Part shown: positions 6,070 to 6,199 of the stretch, in pieces
Position numbering within the stretch: position 1 is the first letter of the stretch
Layout of the letters: each line of letters opens with the position of its first letter
Origin: DAOTUB01 sp034437455
GTDB taxonomy: Bacteria > Chloroflexota > Anaerolineae > B4-G1
Direction of reading: 5' to 3'
DNA: 6,199 nucleotides
NCBI GenBank assembly: GCA_034437455.1
Contig: DAOTUB010000330.1
Coordinates: forward strand, 1 to 6,199
Translations under genes and position numbers: made by a program
Notes under the pieces: generated by a model
Seen by the model: the letters and a program-made list of their open reading frames with translations, nothing else
What the model was told of the DNA's origin: nothing
The model's database searches: none

Positions 6070-6199
6070 GCGCCCCCGGCCGACGACTTGTCGGACGACT
6101 GAACGTCCACCGCTTCACGCAAGAGCCGCTCGATCGCGTCGGCCCCGTCGTGGATGTCCATCGCCGTGGTCAACTGCCAGACCTCCCTGCCGATGGGTT
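6066..6199 (-). CDS. 3' end of an unrecognised operon gene, truncated by window edge
   Basis: Only the last 43 codons are visible, starting PIGREVWQLTTAMDIHDGAD and ending DKSSAGGA before TGA 6068-6066. The segment looks helical (DAIERLLREAVDV) with a Ser/Gly-rich end. Codons are GC-rich in the third position, like the Cas genes downstream, which supports a real coding frame. Its place directly upstream of the RAMP genes on the same strand suggests a further type III component or accessory protein, but I recognise no family. The stop lies 138 nt before the next ATG, whereas all other junctions are 15 nt or less, which fits the suspected frameshift at 6073-6077. Confidence 0.6.
   Translation of the reverse strand, partial: PIGREVWQLTTAMDIHDGADAIERLLREAVDVQSSDKSSAGGA

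Larger units (their letters stand above)
1..6199 (-). other. Type III-D-like CRISPR-Cas effector operon (interior portion)
   Basis: All supported genes are on the minus strand and nearly contiguous. They encode the parts of one type III effector complex: Cas10, Csx10, three Cas7-group RAMPs and a putative small subunit fused to a cold-shock domain. Subtype III-D is inferred from Csx10 together with an HD-less Cas10 that retains GGDD. No gene-free stretch exceeds about 150 nt, and no promoter or terminator is visible, so both operon ends lie outside the window. Csx19, Cas6, Cas1/Cas2, a CARF effector and the repeat array are also not seen here. Confidence 0.85.

Noticed and set aside
6060..6085. 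Programmed -1 ribosomal frameshift at the GGGGG run
   Set aside because: The heptamer does not follow the X XXY YYZ pattern well, and I saw no obvious downstream stem. A single-base indel explains the pattern more simply, though the possibility is not excluded.
1..6199. CRISPR array, tRNA, insertion sequence or terminator
   Set aside because: No regularly spaced direct repeats, cloverleaf-like segments, transposase reading frames or hairpin-plus-T-tract structures were found. The window is almost entirely coding on one strand.

Overview
The window is the interior of a type III CRISPR-Cas effector operon. Every credible gene lies on the minus strand, so transcription runs from high to low coordinates. 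The best subtype match is III-D. The evidence is a Csx10-like Cas5-group protein, a Cas10 that lacks the HD nuclease domain but keeps an intact GGDD cyclase motif, and several Csm3/Cas7-group RAMP subunits. No CRISPR array, adaptation genes, CARF effector, RNA gene or mobile element is visible. The window cuts the operon at both ends.

The order in the direction of transcription is as follows. (1) 6199-6066 is the 3' end of an unrecognised gene, probably broken or extended by a frameshift near 6073-6077. (2) 5927-4980 is a 315-aa Csm3/Csx7-like RAMP. (3) 4980-3862 is a 372-aa divergent RAMP. (4) 3848-3240 is a 202-aa two-domain protein with a small helical domain in the Cas11 (small-subunit) slot and a C-terminal cold-shock domain (CSD). 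(5) 3224-1506 is Cas10, 572 aa. (6) 1509-814 is a compact Csm3-like RAMP. (7) 826 to beyond base 1 is a Csx10-like protein, truncated at the window edge. Junctions 2 to 7 overlap or are separated by no more than 15 nt, and each start has a strong Shine-Dalgarno sequence, as expected of a translationally coupled operon encoding one ribonucleoprotein complex.

By family knowledge, the Cas7-group RAMPs should form the backbone on the crRNA and cleave bound target RNA where the catalytic Asp is present. Csx10 (Cas5 group) should cap the crRNA 5' tag next to Cas10. The small subunit should form the second filament. Cas10 should make cyclic oligoadenylates when target RNA is bound. With no HD domain, DNA cleavage by Cas10 is not expected, so immunity would rest on target RNA cleavage and second-messenger signalling to an effector encoded elsewhere.

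The most unusual element is the CSD fused in frame to the presumed small subunit. It would place a general single-stranded nucleic-acid-binding fold along the interference complex. That gene and the 372-aa RAMP upstream of it are also visibly more AT-rich than the rest of the operon, suggesting a cassette of different origin.

The organism is a bacterium with a fairly high-GC genome (about 60-70% in most genes here) and canonical AGGAGG ribosome binding sites. Chloroflexota-like lineages would fit a III-D locus, but the sequence alone does not settle the taxonomy.
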